Shown: positions 35,035 to 47,378 of the stretch, piece after piece
Numbering within the stretch: the first letter of the stretch is position 1
Layout: each line of letters opens with the position of its first letter
Source: Cyanophora paradoxa
Lineage: Eukaryota > Glaucocystophyceae > Cyanophorales > Cyanophoraceae
DNA length: 64,000 nt
Direction of reading: 5' to 3'
Assembly (NCBI GenBank): GCA_004431415.1
Contig: QPMI01000005.1
Span: 620,001 to 684,000, forward strand
Position numbers and translations under genes: made by a program
Notes under the pieces: model-generated
What the model saw: only the letters and a program-made list of their open reading frames with translations
Told to the model about the DNA's origin: nothing
Database searches by the model: none

Positions 35035-35646
35035 GGGGGAGGGGGGGGGTTACGGGCGGACCGCAGCTCGGGGAGCCCGGCGCAGCAGCTGCGGAGGCGG
35101 CGTGAGCGGGCCGACGGTGGGAGGGGCGGGCCGGGCGCGCACCGCTGGAGCATGTACCCCAGGTCCTCGTCCATGATGCAGCGTACCCCGCCGAGGTTGA
35201 GGGCGCAGAGCGGGGGCCCCCGGTCCGCCACCGCCCGCAGCCCGAGCCCCGCAGTCCTTGCTCCTGGGCGGGCGTCGGGGGCGGGCGGGTGGAGGGGCGA
35301 ACCAGAAGAGGTTCAGGCGCCGCAGCCGCGGGCCGCAGAGCGCCGCGAGGCCTAGGGCGCACACGTCGTCGTCGCGGACAGCGGGGCGGCGGGGCGGCGG
35401 GGGTGAGTAGCTAACGATCCTCTGGGCCCCGCGCGCTCGCTCGCAACCGAAGCTTCGCGCAGAGCTGCGGATCCGGAGCTGCAGCGCGAAAGCGACCCGG
35501 ATCCGGACGGCCTGCGAGGCGGAGGGGCGGCAGTGAGCGGCCCCGAACGCAGACCCTTGCGCAGCTGCGGCCGCGACGCCGCAGCGCCCGACGCCAGGCT
35601 GGCTCAACCCGGTCTTATTGACGATTCCGAAGGCGCTGCCGAGCAT
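35035..35646 (-). pseudogene. LRR-B: 3'-truncated copy of the LRR gene
   Basis: Only the first exons remain: MLGSAFGIVNKTGL (start 35646), DDDVCALGLAALCGPRLRRLNLFW in pieces, GLRAVADRGPPLCALNLGG, VRCIMDEDLGYMLQ and CCAGLPELR. Homology to LRR-A, C and D stops near 35035, where a long polypyrimidine run begins, so about four fifths of the gene is missing. It still lies divergent from NACHT-B at the normal distance. Confidence 0.8.
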
Positions 35647-36231
35647 GTCTGGCGCAAAGAACAGATGCAAGTAAGCGGAGGCCTGGCGGGCGGCGCACCG
35701 AAGACGGGTGGCGGGTGGCGCACTGAAGGCTGGCCGCCGTTGGCGGGTGGCGCACTGAAGGCTGGCCGCCGCGCTTCTTCGCCACCAGCTCCTTCGTGCT
35801 GAACGGGGCGTCGTCGGCCATCTTCGCCTCGGCCGAAAAACAGACTCTCGCGCGCGGGGTACAGGCGAAGGCTCGCGCCGGTCCGGTTTCGCGCTGATGG
35901 CGCGCGGTGCCGAAGCGAAGCGTTGGGGCTACGCGGGTGCGGCCAGCGCTAGCGGCGGCGGCGCTCGTTGGACGCGTTGCAGGCCTGCAGCTGCAGGGAG
36001 CGAGCGAGCGAGTGCAACCAGAGCGAGCAGCGCGCGAGAAGCCGGCAGCGATCCAGCAGTTTTCAGGCTCGGTCGCGTGCCTGCGGGAGTCGGGAACGTG
36101 TGCGCGGGCCATTTGATCTCTCCCTGCCATTGCCGGGCCCGCGTGCGTGCAGCTGCTGATGCGCTCGATCGTGCACAGAGTTCTTCCATCGAGGATTTTA
36201 GTGCCTTCAACATCCGGCCGCTTCCCCTGCG
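35647..36231. promoter_or_regulatory. Shared divergent promoter region of LRR-B and NACHT-B
   Basis: 585 bp lie between the LRR-B and NACHT-B start codons. It is homologous to the A and C regions but more diverged, with a locally duplicated GGCGGGTGGCGCACTGAAGG segment near 35708-35765. Confidence 0.55.
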
Positions 36232-39200
36232 ATGGGCTGCGGGTGCAGCAAGCCCAAACCGCGGCCAGCTCCAGCCGCAGCCGCAGCCGCACCCGCTGTA
36301 GCTCGCGATCCAAAAGAGCTTGCTGTGGCACGATCCAACGATACGAAAGCTGTAGCTGGCGAGTCGGTCTGCGACGAGAAAGCCGCGGTCGCGCTAGCCG
36401 CCCTCGCGTCCGCCAGCGCTAGCTTTTGCGCCGGCGACCCGAAACGGGTACCTGCGACTGCAGTCTGCGAGCTGGACCGAGACTCCGAAGCCGCACCGGC
36501 CTCCCATGCCCCCGCCGACCTGAAAGCCGCGGCCGCATCGACCCCTGCAGCAGCCGCGGCCGATAGCTGCGGCGGCTTGAAAGCTGCAGCCGCGAGCGCA
36601 GCAGCCGCGGCCGCTGCAGAATGCGACGCGAAGCCGCAGCCCGTCCACGTCACATCGCTGGATCCGGAGGAGGTGTCTCTCGACATTCCGGACTCGCCTG
36701 GCGAGCCCGAGGAGCCGCCGGCGCCGCTGGGCGCGGGGCCGCCGCTGGAGGAGCTGCGGGCGCTGCAGCTGCGGGAGGCGCGCAGCGTCGTGCAGCTCGC
36801 CGCCCTCCTCCGCCTCGTCGCCGCCGGCGAGGCCGCCGCCCGTCGGATGGACTGCGCGGCGGACGGGCCGGCCGGGCGCGCGCTGCAGCTGCCGGTTGTG
36901 CAGGCAGCCGCCGGCGCCAGCGAGCTGCAGAAGCTCGCCGCCGCGCGGCAGCGGCTGCGGCGGCTCTGCGAGCGCGGTGCGGCGTCCTCGATCGCGCCCA
37001 TCCCGCGCGCCCGCGCGCCCCGAGCCTCGCCGCAGCGCTCTCGGCCTTCGCCGAGACGGGCGCCCCGGGCGGGGAGGACCTGGCGGACGTCTGCGGCCTC
37101 CTGGCGTCGGCCGACCCGGAGCTCTGCCGCGAGGCGCGCCGCCCCGAGCCCCCGGCCCGCTCTTAGATACGGGCCGGCCCCCGTCCGCGCCTCGCCGCGC
37201 CTGACTTTGGGCCGGCGCAGCTGGTGAACGAGCTGATCGGACGGGCGAAGGGGGCGGCGCTGGCGAACAGCGGCGTGCTGGCAGCGCTCGTGGGGGCGCT
37301 CGGCTGCCTCCCGCAGGGCGCCGGCGCCTTCACTTCGGCGGACTGGCGCGTCCTCATCGACTTCTGCTCCGAGCAGGTGCGATACCCCGCCCGATCTGAC
37401 TACCCTCTCCCCTCTCTGCTTCTCCTCCTTCTTCCCCCGTTTCCCCGCCCCTCCCCCGCCCTCGCTTCTTCCGCCTATTAAGCTTGTTCGGCTCCCCCCT
37501 CGTTCGGCCCCCCCCCCCCCCCCCGCTTCCGCCCCCTACCCCCCGACCCTCCCGCTTCCTCCTCCCTTTCCCACCCCACCTCCCTGCGCCCTCTCCTCCC
37601 TATCCCCTCCCCCACAAATCACCCTCCGATTCCACCCCCGCTCCCCCGCTTCCCCTCCCCCTTTCGTCCCGCCCCCCTCCTTTCTTCACGCCCCCCTTTC
37701 TGCCCCAGGCCCCCTTCCCCCCTCCCCCCCACCCACCCCACCCCACCCCCACCCCACCCCCCACTCCCCGTTTCCTCCCCCACACCCTGCCCCCCCTCCC
37801 CCTGCCCTCCACCCCCTCCCCTACCCCACCCCCGCACGCGCCCCTCCCTCCCTCCCTCCCCCCTCCCTCGCCAGCCCCCCAGCCCGCGCCCCGCCTCGCC
37901 GCCCCGTTTCCCCGCACCGCTGCCCCTAGCCCTTCCGTTTGCCCCGCACCCTCGCCCCGCCCCGCTTCCGCCCCTACCCCCCGGCTCCCCGCTCCCCTCC
38001 CCCCCCCGGCCCCTTCACCCCCGCTCCCCCCCTACCCCCACCTCACTCCCTCCACCCCTCTTCCGACGATTTCGCAAGCGCCACCCTCTCCGACGGGGGC
38101 GCAGCTGGCGGGGGTGAAGGGGGCGGGGCTGGCGGACCACGACGACCTCGCGCGGCTCGAGCTCGTCGCCGCCGCCCTCGCCGCCCTCGAGGCCGCCGCC
38201 GCCGCCGCCTCCCCCGCCGAAGGCCCGCCCCGGCCCTTAGGCCTCCGCTCCGCTTCGCTCTGCTGCCTCTGACAGGAGCGCAGCTGAGGCGCGGCGGCTG
38301 AGCCACGAGGCGGTCGTGAAGCCGCTGAGCGCGCGGCTGAAGGAGATCGCGAAGCAGGCGGAGGCGGCGGGGTCGTGGCGGGCAGAGGCGGCGGCCCACC
38401 TGGCGCGCGAGGTCCGCCCGGCCCCTGCGCCCCGCCCGAGCGCGGCCCGGCGCGCGTGACCGTCTCGCGCAGGCCTTGGTGCGCGCGAGCTCCGACTACG
38501 ACCGCTTCGGCGACGCTGTCCGCCGCGCGAAGGCCGCCGGTGCGCCTCTCCGGCGGCTTATTTACAATATTTTCTCACTGAAGGTCCCTCGCGCAGTGCG
38601 CGTGCTGGAGAAGCTGTACAGGGCGGGCAAGCTGGTGGCGGAGGGGGTGGCGAGCTTCGGCGTGACGACCGTCCTCGACGCCATCTTTTGGATCAAGGCC
38701 CGCCCCGCCCACCGAGCCCGAGGTCGCCCGCGCTGATTGCCCGCAGGAGAATCGCGGCGAGGCGCGGGAGGCGCTCCGGGAGATGTGGAGCGACGTCCGG
38801 ACCATCGCTGGGGCCGACCACCCCGAGAAAGCCGAGGCCTGGTCCGCCCGCCCTTGTCCGACATCGATTCGAAGCGTTTGCATTTCGAGCCGACGCCGCT
38901 TTGCAGGTTCGTGCGGGCGCGGCTGGTGGGGACGCTGGCGGAGCGGGGCCGGCTGGAGGAGCTGCGGGCGCTGCTGGACGCGCCAGCGATGGCGGAGGTC
39001 GCTCGCAGCCGCAAGCTCGCCCTCGCCCTCTGCGCCGCCCTCGTCGCCGTGCGTCCCGCCTCGCAGCGGGCAAGGACCCCACACCGACGCCGACGCAGGC
39101 CGTGGAGCGCGCGGGAGACGGCGAACGCGGCGCGGCCGCCGCGGAATCCGCAGTGAAGCTGCTCGAGGCGTGCGCGGAGGCGGCGGCGGGGCTCAAGGAC

Positions 39201-42200
39201 GGCGCCGCCTCGCTGCGGGCGGCGGCGGCGGCGCTGGCGCACGTCGCGGCTCTGGACAGTGTCGGCTCTGCGCCAGCTGCAGCCCTGCAGGCACTCTGCC
39301 GGCTGGCGGCTCTCATGTCTGCGCGGGCGTCGGTGGAGGAGGCTGCGGCGCGCTTCAGCATCGGCCTCGAGACCGGTGGCGGTCCAACGAGACGCCTCAA
39401 GCCGGCCGCACGCGTGCGGGGGACGGCACAGCCATCTTCGGGGACCGCGGGGCGGAGCGCGCTCGTCCTTGCGGCTCTCAAGGCGGAGGAGGAGCGCAAC
39501 CCCGAGCAGCGGCTGAGCGATGTGCTCTCTGGGGTGCGTCTTGCCGCGGCGCCGACGCCCCGGCCCGTTTGCCGTGCGCAGACTCACAGCGAAGCAGGCG
39601 CGGGAGGAGTTGCTCGACCGGTACAAAGAGGAGATGGAGAGCGACCTGTACGTGCCGGCGCGCGCTGCAGCGGACATCGATGGCAGACTCGCGGCGGACG
39701 AGGGGCGGCGCTTCGATCTCGACGCCGCCCTCGACGCCTTCGCGGCCTCCGGCGCCGCGCCCGGCGGGAGCACAGCCGGCCACCGCGTGCTCCTTCTCAC
39801 AGGTCAGGCATCGCGCAGTCAGCTTGCGTTCTTCACTGGAAGCTGTGCCTATTTCTCGCATTAACATGTATATCGCACCCGGCCGTGCAGGTGACTCCGG
39901 CTGCAGCAAGACGACGAGCCTGCGGCGGCTGCACAGGCGCCTGCTCGAGCAGTGGCGCCCGGCCGCGGGCTCTCCTTTTCCCGTCCTCATCTCCCTGCCC
40001 GCCGTCACTGTCTCGGAGTTGGACCTCGTCGAGGAGCTCGTCGCCAAGGCGGGCCTGCACGACGGCGACCGCGAGCTGAGGGAGGCGCTGCAGCAGAGGT
40101 GCGTCGGGCCCTGAGGGTTCCGAACATCTCTTCGTTCCTGACTTCAGACTCGTTGCCGGCACGGTCGCTAGGGTCAAGCTCCTCGCGCTGCTGGACGGCT
40201 TCGACGAGGCGCGTGCACGCTGCGCGCACGTCGCGCTTCGCTCTTGACCGGCCCCTCTGACCTCGCGCCTCGCAGACGGGGAAGAGCGACGCTCTCCACA
40301 TCCTGTTCCCGAAGCTCAAGTCGTGGGCCGCCCGCGTCGTCGTCGCCTGCCGCGCCCAGTACCTCCCGAGCCTCGGCGCCGATCCAAAGGTGCACAGATT
40401 AAAATCGAAAAATCTGCATCACCGCTCGATAAGTGAAGATTCGAAACGCTTAGCCTTTTTTCGTTGCTGCAGAGCTTTTTCCTGCTCGATTCGATCGGGG
40501 CACCCAAGCAAGTCTGCGAGGCGTGGACGTGCCCCTTCAACCGGGACCAGATTGGAGCGTACGTGGGGCAGTGGCTCGCTGCGAATCCGGACCCCGAGCG
40601 CGACTTCGACTGGTACATGAAGCAGATCAACACGATCCTCGGCCTGCTCGACATCATCCGCACGCCCTTCGTCCTCTCCATCGCCTGCAAGGAGCTCCCG
40701 TACATCGACAAGAAGATGTGCGCTTGTGCTACGTACTGAGAAGCGGCGTTGCAAGCTAGTGACTGCTGATTCCGGTCATGCGGGTGCAGGCAGGAGAAGC
40801 AGAAGGAAGGATCTGTGCGCGTGCTGCTGCGCGATGTGTACGACGCGTTCGTCGCCGGGTTGTTCAAGCGGGAGGAGGAGAAGCGGGCGGGGCAGGGGCG
40901 CTTCAAGCGCTTCGCCGTCAACTGCCGCAATTTCTGCCGGGCTCTCGCCATTTTGATGGACCAGCTGGTGCGCAATAGCTACCTGTAGCGCGCACGCGCT
41001 AGGGCATAAATACGGGTTTTCGTACCTCTAGCTAATCTCGTAACCTCGCAGGCCACGACCGTCTTGACAGTGGATCTGCAGCTTTCGTTCGGCGTGCTGA
41101 ATCTGAAGAAACGGCACACAGATGCCGACGAGACAGAGCCGGATCCGACGGCGAAGGCCGCCGCGCTGCTCACCAGCGAGAAGAACCAGGAGTTCATCAA
41201 GGCTTCTCCGCTGAAGACGGTGTCGGAAGGCGACGGCAAAACGTCGTACAGCTTCGCGCACGCGTCGCTGAAGGAGTACTTCGTCGCCGACAGCATCCTG
41301 CCGTACCTCGACGCCCGCCTCGCGGCCGACCCGTCCGCCGCGGTCGGCTCCCTGCGTCGCACATCCGCAACGTTCGCTTCTGAGACATTGTCCGCTTTGA
41401 AAAGTTCTTAGAATCGCCTTCGATTACGCAGGTGGATGGGGAGCGGGGCGGACGTTGTGGGCGGGCTCGGCCGCCGGCTGCTGGTGGACGACTCGGCTGT
41501 GATGCGGTTCCTCGCTGACCGCGCCCGCTCCGACCCGCCCTTCGTCGAGGTGCGAACTGTGCGATTGTGTTCAGGTGTCAATGTACTCCCTCGTTAAATC
41601 GGGTTCCGTGCACAGGCACTGTGGGAATGTGTGCGGAAGTCGGCACAAGACGGTTCACAGAGCGTGCTGTTTGCAGCCGCCAATGCGATGACGATCTTGA
41701 ATCACGGTCCGCGATATTTCTGCTTTTGAATTGAAATTGATATCTGGCTTACTTTTGGCTTAACAAACGCGCAGCCGGCACCTCGTTCGCGGGCAAGGAG
41801 CTGCGGGGCGTTCGGGTGCCTGGAGCGGACCTGTTCCGGCTGGAGGCCGCGGGGGCGGACCTGCGCGGGGCGGACCTCAGCGGAGCGCTGCTGGACGAGG
41901 CGAACCTCGCGGGGGCCGACCTGCGCGGCGCCGACCTCACCGGCTGCCGCCTCAGCGTCAGGCCAACGTGTGAGATGAAATCTGAAGTGCGCAGCGTCGC
42001 AGTCGTGCGGGTGCGCGCGCTGTTATGCGATTATTCAGTTGCATCCATCTTTCTGTGAGCTTTGCTTCCAGGATGGTCGCTCTGTAGTCGCTGGATGCGG
42101 GGACGGGGCGGTCTGCTTTATCGATGTCGAGACGAATTGCGAGGTTCGACGTATACAGGCGAGCGACCGGCCCGTAAAGTCCTTCGCTTTATCTGCGGTG

Positions 42201-45200
42201 AGAGTGACATTCGAAACTTTATGATCATGAATCCTGCCGTTAATGTATCTATACAATCATGTGTGTGCATCCAGATCCTGCTGTTGACGCGCGCGTTGCT
42301 CAGGATGGCACAATGCTGGGATGGGGAGGTATGAACACCATCGTCGAGCTGTGGAATCACGAAGATGGGACTCAGCCCCGCATCCTGAAGTTAGAGGGGC
42401 ACACGGACTGGGTGACCTCAGTGGCTTTCTCGCCGGTGCAAAAACTGCCGTGACCCGTGCGCGAATCAAAACTCATTCTTGCGATGCGACAGGATGGTGC
42501 AACTCTGGCGTCAGGGAGCTACGACACGACTGTGCGGCTCTGGAGCGTGGCGGACGGGGCGCTTCTCTGCACCCTCAAGGGGCATGAGGACACGGTCTCC
42601 TCCATAGCCTTTTCGCCAGTGCATACTGCATACATTTTTGGAACTTCGATAAGTTTTGCAAGTTTCTCATAATTGCTCGTCATTTTTTTAGGACGGCGCA
42701 GTGCTGGTGTCTGGAAGCATTGGCGCGACTGCGCGGCTGTGGAGCGTGGCGGAGGGGACAGAACTGCGGGTCCTCACGCTGCAGGTGTCTATAACGACGG
42801 CGGCTTTCTCGTCGGTGCGGCAGCTTAGAACTTCGCCTCTGCCAGAGAGCACCGGATGCTCGATCACGAGCTCATGGTTAAGTTGGGGGCCGAGCAGGAT
42901 GGACGAACGTTGGCGTTCGGCTGTGACGACGGCACTGTCCAGCTCTGGAGCGCTGCAAATGGAGCACTCCTCTTCTCGCTTGAGGGGCACACAGCCTCTA
43001 TCTCTTCTGTGGCATTCTCGCCGGTGCGCCCAGTTCGTAGTCTACATGCACAACTGAGAGCTATATCGCTCTCGATCTCTTGACGCCGCTCCTGCACAAT
43101 TGCAAATGTTAACATATCCACATGCAGGATAGCGCGACCCTGGCATCCGGGAGTTCCGACAAAACCTTGCGGCTGTGGAGAGTTGCAGATGGGACACTTC
43201 TGCGCGCCCTCAGCGGACATAAAGAAAGCGTGAAGTCCGTGGCATTCTCGCCGGTGAGACGCGCACAGTGTCAGCGAATTGTCGGGTGGCCGTGCATTCT
43301 GTTAACGTGGCTCTTTGCTCATGTCACCAATGCTTGCAGGATGGAAGATCGCTCACGTCTGGCGGCGATGACAAGACCGTACGGTTCTGGAGTATGCACG
43401 CGGCGGATGGCCACGCGGCGCTGCTCCGCGTCTCTGAGGGGCACAGAAGTCTAGTGAAGTCGTTGGCATTCACATCGGTGCGTAAACATGTACATACCCA
43501 TGCAGATCTAGAAGGCAATTTAATGGGCTTGACAAGATCTAGATCTAGACGAGGACACACACGCATCTCTTGCATTAGCAAACAACACAACTTCAATGAG
43601 TTTCACATCGCCCAAGACATATATATCCGACTAGAGCATTCACGTCAGTGCCTATGACTAGAGCTAGTGGAAGCGAATTTACCAATATGCACAGATTATT
43701 TGGCAATTGAAGGCCTAGGACTTGATCATGACAAGCTTTTGCCGAAGAGGCATTAGAAAGCGGGGGCACATGTCGCGCGTCCAGCTCAATCTCGTGCTGT
43801 GCTAAATCTCAGCAGGACGCCAAAGAGCTGGTGTCGTATGGAAGATCTATTAGAGGGTCAGACGAGACCGTACGGATCTGGAGTGTCCCAGATGGGACTT
43901 CGCTCAACGTGGTTGAGCCCATGTCCGGGAGACACACGGATGAGAAGATCTGTGCTGCTTCACTTTTCCCAGTGCGAGCCATCCGAGTTCAAAATAGGTC
44001 ATCCAGTATAATCATATATATACAGATATAAATCATCATCTATAATCATAAGTACAGTCTATATAGCTAGCTGTCTTTCGTTTGCATCTATAATATTAAT
44101 CATAAGTACGTGTACAGTCTAGCTGTCTTTCGTTTGTGCTTACGCGGCCGAGTTGCACGTGGGCAGGACGGCAAGAGTCTGGCGTTGGGGACGTCACGAG
44201 GCAACGTGCGGCTGTGTAGCGCAGTGGACGGAGCACTACAATGTATCTTTTCGGGACACAATAAAATGATTGTGTCGGTAGCTTTTTCACCGGTGCGGCC
44301 CGCGGAGAACGAGATGCAAAAACGAGTTGCTCAAGATGCAAAGATACGAAAGTTTGTGTACCAGCGACGCTAATGATTTTGGGCTGTGCGTGCGCAGAAT
44401 GGCAAAATTTTGGCCTCGGGAAGCAGAGACAAAACCGTGCGGCTTTGGAATACAGTCGACCAGGTATTGCTTCGAGTCTTGGAGGGACACGTGCTTGAAG
44501 TCACTTCTTTGGCGTTCTCGTCGGTGAGCGGCTTGCTTTTCGCGATCTGACATCTAGAACACATGCTCACGAGAAGGCCACGGGTAGGACTGCACGATGC
44601 TTGTGTCAGGAAGCTCGGACAAGACGTTGCGACTGTGGAGCGTGGCTGACGGGGCAGCGCTCGGCATTTTCAAGGGACACACGAGCTACATTTATTCAGT
44701 GGCTTTCTCGCCTGTGCGCAAGCGTTTAGTGCTTGTGCGCAAGCCTTTAGACTCGAAATGTGATACGGGCTGCGGTGGATGCAGGATGGTAAAATCCTGG
44801 CATCGGGCAGTCACGACCGAACCGTGCGTATGTGGAGCGTTGCTAAGAAAGAAGTGCTTCACGTCCTCGAAGACGATACTGGAATCGTCATGGCAGTGGC
44901 ATTCTCGCAGGTGCAAGCGGCTGCGTTTCTAACTATATGCCCTAGCTATAGCTAGAGCTCGAGGCTCACAAATCCTCTGGATCGGAGCCCTGTACCTGGT
45001 GCAAGCAGACGCGCTTCTAGCTATAGATTTATATTTTTTTTGGACCTTCGGATTCTATATTGATCGCTTATTCGAGCGAGACGGCAGGATAGCGAAACGC
45101 TGGCGTCGGGCGGCGCGGACGGCGCCGTGCGGCTGTGGGGCGTGGCGAGCGGGGCACACCTCCGCGTCCTCAGGGGGCACGCGGATATAGTTTCTGCTGT

Positions 45201-45812
45201 GGCTTTCGCTCCGGTGAGAGCTGTCTGGGGTAAAACTATAATTTAGCTGTAGGGGTCAGGCTGAGTAATATTATATATGAGGCTAGCGAACCCCAGCTCA
45301 CATTTTACATTTACATAGCTAAGCGCACCCCAGTTCATCATTTTATACTTGCAATGCTAATTATAAGCGTACAATTACGTTTACTCATGCTTTGAATCCG
45401 ATCCTAACAGGATGGCAAGACGCTGGCATCCGGCAGCCACGACGAGTCCATCCGACTCTGGAGCGTGGCGGGTGGGGCCCCTGTCAGCATCCGCCGCCTT
45501 GGGGCTGCGATGCCCTTCGACCCTCACGGGGCCATCGTGCGCGCCACTTTGTACCTTGCTTCGATGCTGCTTCCAATATTTTTCCCCGGCCCTGAACCTC
45601 TGCAGGCGGACGCGGCGACGCAGGCGCACGAATTGCTGCGGCGCGTGTTCGCTCAGGGTGGCGGTGTGGGGTGGCTTCTGGATCCCACCGTGACATCCAC
45701 GCCGCCAACGTCGTCGATATCGATGCCTGCATCGGCGCCCGGATGCACGGGCGACGACACACCAGAAGGCGCGCAGGAGAGCAACCCGTGCTTCGCCGCA
45801 GCGCTTACATAG
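36232..45812 (+). CDS. NACHT-B: lipidated-N-terminus NACHT / pentapeptide / 14x WD40 STAND protein
   Basis: Same architecture as NACHT-A, on the opposite strand. Start 36232 ([10 protein letters not shown]), P-loop exon starting 39891 (GDSGCSKTT), Walker B at about 40172-40208, pentapeptide exon 41775-41956, first WD40 exon at 42072, fourteenth at 45411, stop 45810-45812. All frames examined are open. The N-terminal Ala-rich region is the most diverged of the three (for example [15 protein letters not shown]), the NACHT C-terminal part is closest to A, and from the pentapeptide exon onward it is nearly identical to C, introns included. The intron before WD40 exon 8 keeps about 260 bp (43532-43790) missing from NACHT-C but partly present in NACHT-A. 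Its LRR partner is truncated. Confidence 0.85.
37377..38104 (+). repeat. Polypyrimidine intron of NACHT-B
   Basis: A 728-nt intron, almost entirely C and T, at the same position as in the A and C copies. It starts GTGCGATACC and ends gggggcgcag like the others, but its interior cannot be aligned with them by eye. Confidence 0.8.
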
Positions 45813-46087
45813 TAGACTCCAGTCTATCATGAGCGATAAGAAAGCAACACGTCTCTCCGACGTTGCAAAAGACTCTGACTGAGAGGACGTCGACGTTGCG
45901 TTGAATGTTCCGAAGATGCTAGCTAGTTCTCGAACGCATATGCACGACAATCCGTGCTTCGCCGCACAGCGCTAACATAGCTTTAGGAGGCCCCAATTTG
46001 CAATCTCTTATATATATAATTATGCATATGATCGATATGAAATCAACACATGTACATATCTCGAGGGTTCCGAGCTCTGGCCCATAT

Positions 46088-46114
46088 GCAGGATCCTGCG
46101 CCGCAGGATCCTGC
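46088..46114. repeat. Doubled palindrome GCAGGATCCTGC
   Basis: The 12-base perfect palindrome GCAGGATCCTGC occurs twice, 3 bases apart, and can form paired hairpins. The same structure is kept at 60284-60310. It lies on the 3' side of both converging genes; a terminator or processing role is speculative. Confidence 0.7.
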
Positions 46115-47070
46115 AGCCCTGCAGGCGCCCCTCTAGATCTGGACCGCCGGGGCCGTGCGGCCGCGGGCGGCGATCGCGAGCCAGCGCAGGTACACCGTCT
46201 CGAGCTCGCTCGCTGTCAGAACGCAGCGCTAGCGTTTGGTATGATCACGATACCTCGCGATCGGACTGCAAAGCTCAACAGAGTGGGGATGGGGGAAGGG
46301 GAGAAAGGAGGACGGGGGGGGGGGGGGGACTGGGGTGACCTTGTGTATGCATAGGGGCAGGGGGGCGCCGGGGCAGGGGGCAGGGGGGCATATATAGGGA
46401 GAGAGGAGCAGGGGGCAGGGGGCGCCGCCCCTGCCGCCCCGTCACGAGTCAGGCCCTTCACTTAACGAGCCGGGAAGGGATTACTAAAGCCGGCGGGCGC
46501 CGGGGCGGGCAGTCGAACTGCAAACGACGGCGAACGACAGGTCGAGCACGAAAACCAGTCATAAAACTGACGCTAGTATCAACACTACGATCAGAATTCG
46601 AACCAGACTGAACTAAACTAGAAGACGGGGAACGCTGGCGCCGGAGGGATACAACCGGCTTTGGGCCATGCATATGGCCAGCGGCGATATTTTTATTTAT
46701 AGTATACGTATCTTTAATTTGATCATGAGTTCTAGATTTGCAGAATGTCAAGGGGGTGGATTACCTCTAGTTCACCCCATCTTCTGGCGTTTGGGACCTC
46801 AGGAAGGAAGCGGGACCTCAGGGAATGCATATGGGGGGAAATCAAGAAGCGTCGAGTCGAGAGGGGCGGCGTCATTTTTTATACAGTATCTTTGAGTTCT
46901 GCACTGCAGCAGAGTGGCCCAGTGGCCCACCCTGGCAGTGACATGTTGGCAGCTCGGGCTCCACGGAACTTCGGAAGTCCCTGTCACTACATGTTCGTGT
47001 TTGTTCATGATCATCGGTTGCTGTTGCAATTGCTTGTTCAAGCAGCCACAACAGCCGCGGCCAATTAAAT

Positions 47071-47320
47071 TTCACAGCTGCAGCTCTGTTCAAGGTTGCT
47101 TGTTCAAGCACTGCCAGGCTGATCATGATCAGGTCTACGTAATTCTCAATATCGACCGACTCGGATTATATAATATCTCATTTCACAATTCGATCAATTT
47201 TTACAGCTGCATCTCTGTTGCTTGTTCAAGCACTAGCACTGCCAGGCTGATCAGGTCTAGGTAATTATACTCAATATCGATCGACTCGGATTTGATTCAT
47301 ATCTCATTTCACAATTCGAA
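47071..47320. repeat. Two tandem units of about 118-132 bp
   Basis: Units 47071-47202 and 47203-47320 share acagctgca, cttgttcaagcact, gccaggctgatca, ctcaatatcga and atctcatttcacaattcga. The same pair is present at 61269-61516, so the doubling predates the segmental duplication. Confidence 0.8.
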
Positions 47321-47378
47321 CACAAGGAGCCATGGCCATGGCCATGACCAGCGACACCCTCAGATCTCCTAGGCTAGG

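Larger units (their letters stand above)
45813..47378. other. Spacer between NACHT-B and LRR-C
   Basis: No gene is supported. It is homologous to 60183-61564. Just after the NACHT-B stop there is an additional stretch of about 150 bp (about 45828-45986) ending in a diverged copy of the gene's own 3' end (cgtgcttcgccgca near 45953), so the tail was partly duplicated here. A G run lies near 46315-46328. Confidence 0.5.

Noticed and set aside
37484-38043. Long Pro/Ser frames in the NACHT polypyrimidine introns (also 14.9-15.3 kb and 52.1-52.7 kb)
   Set aside because: They lie inside an intron defined by conserved flanking exons and arise from C/T runs without stop codons; the sequences are not conserved between copies.
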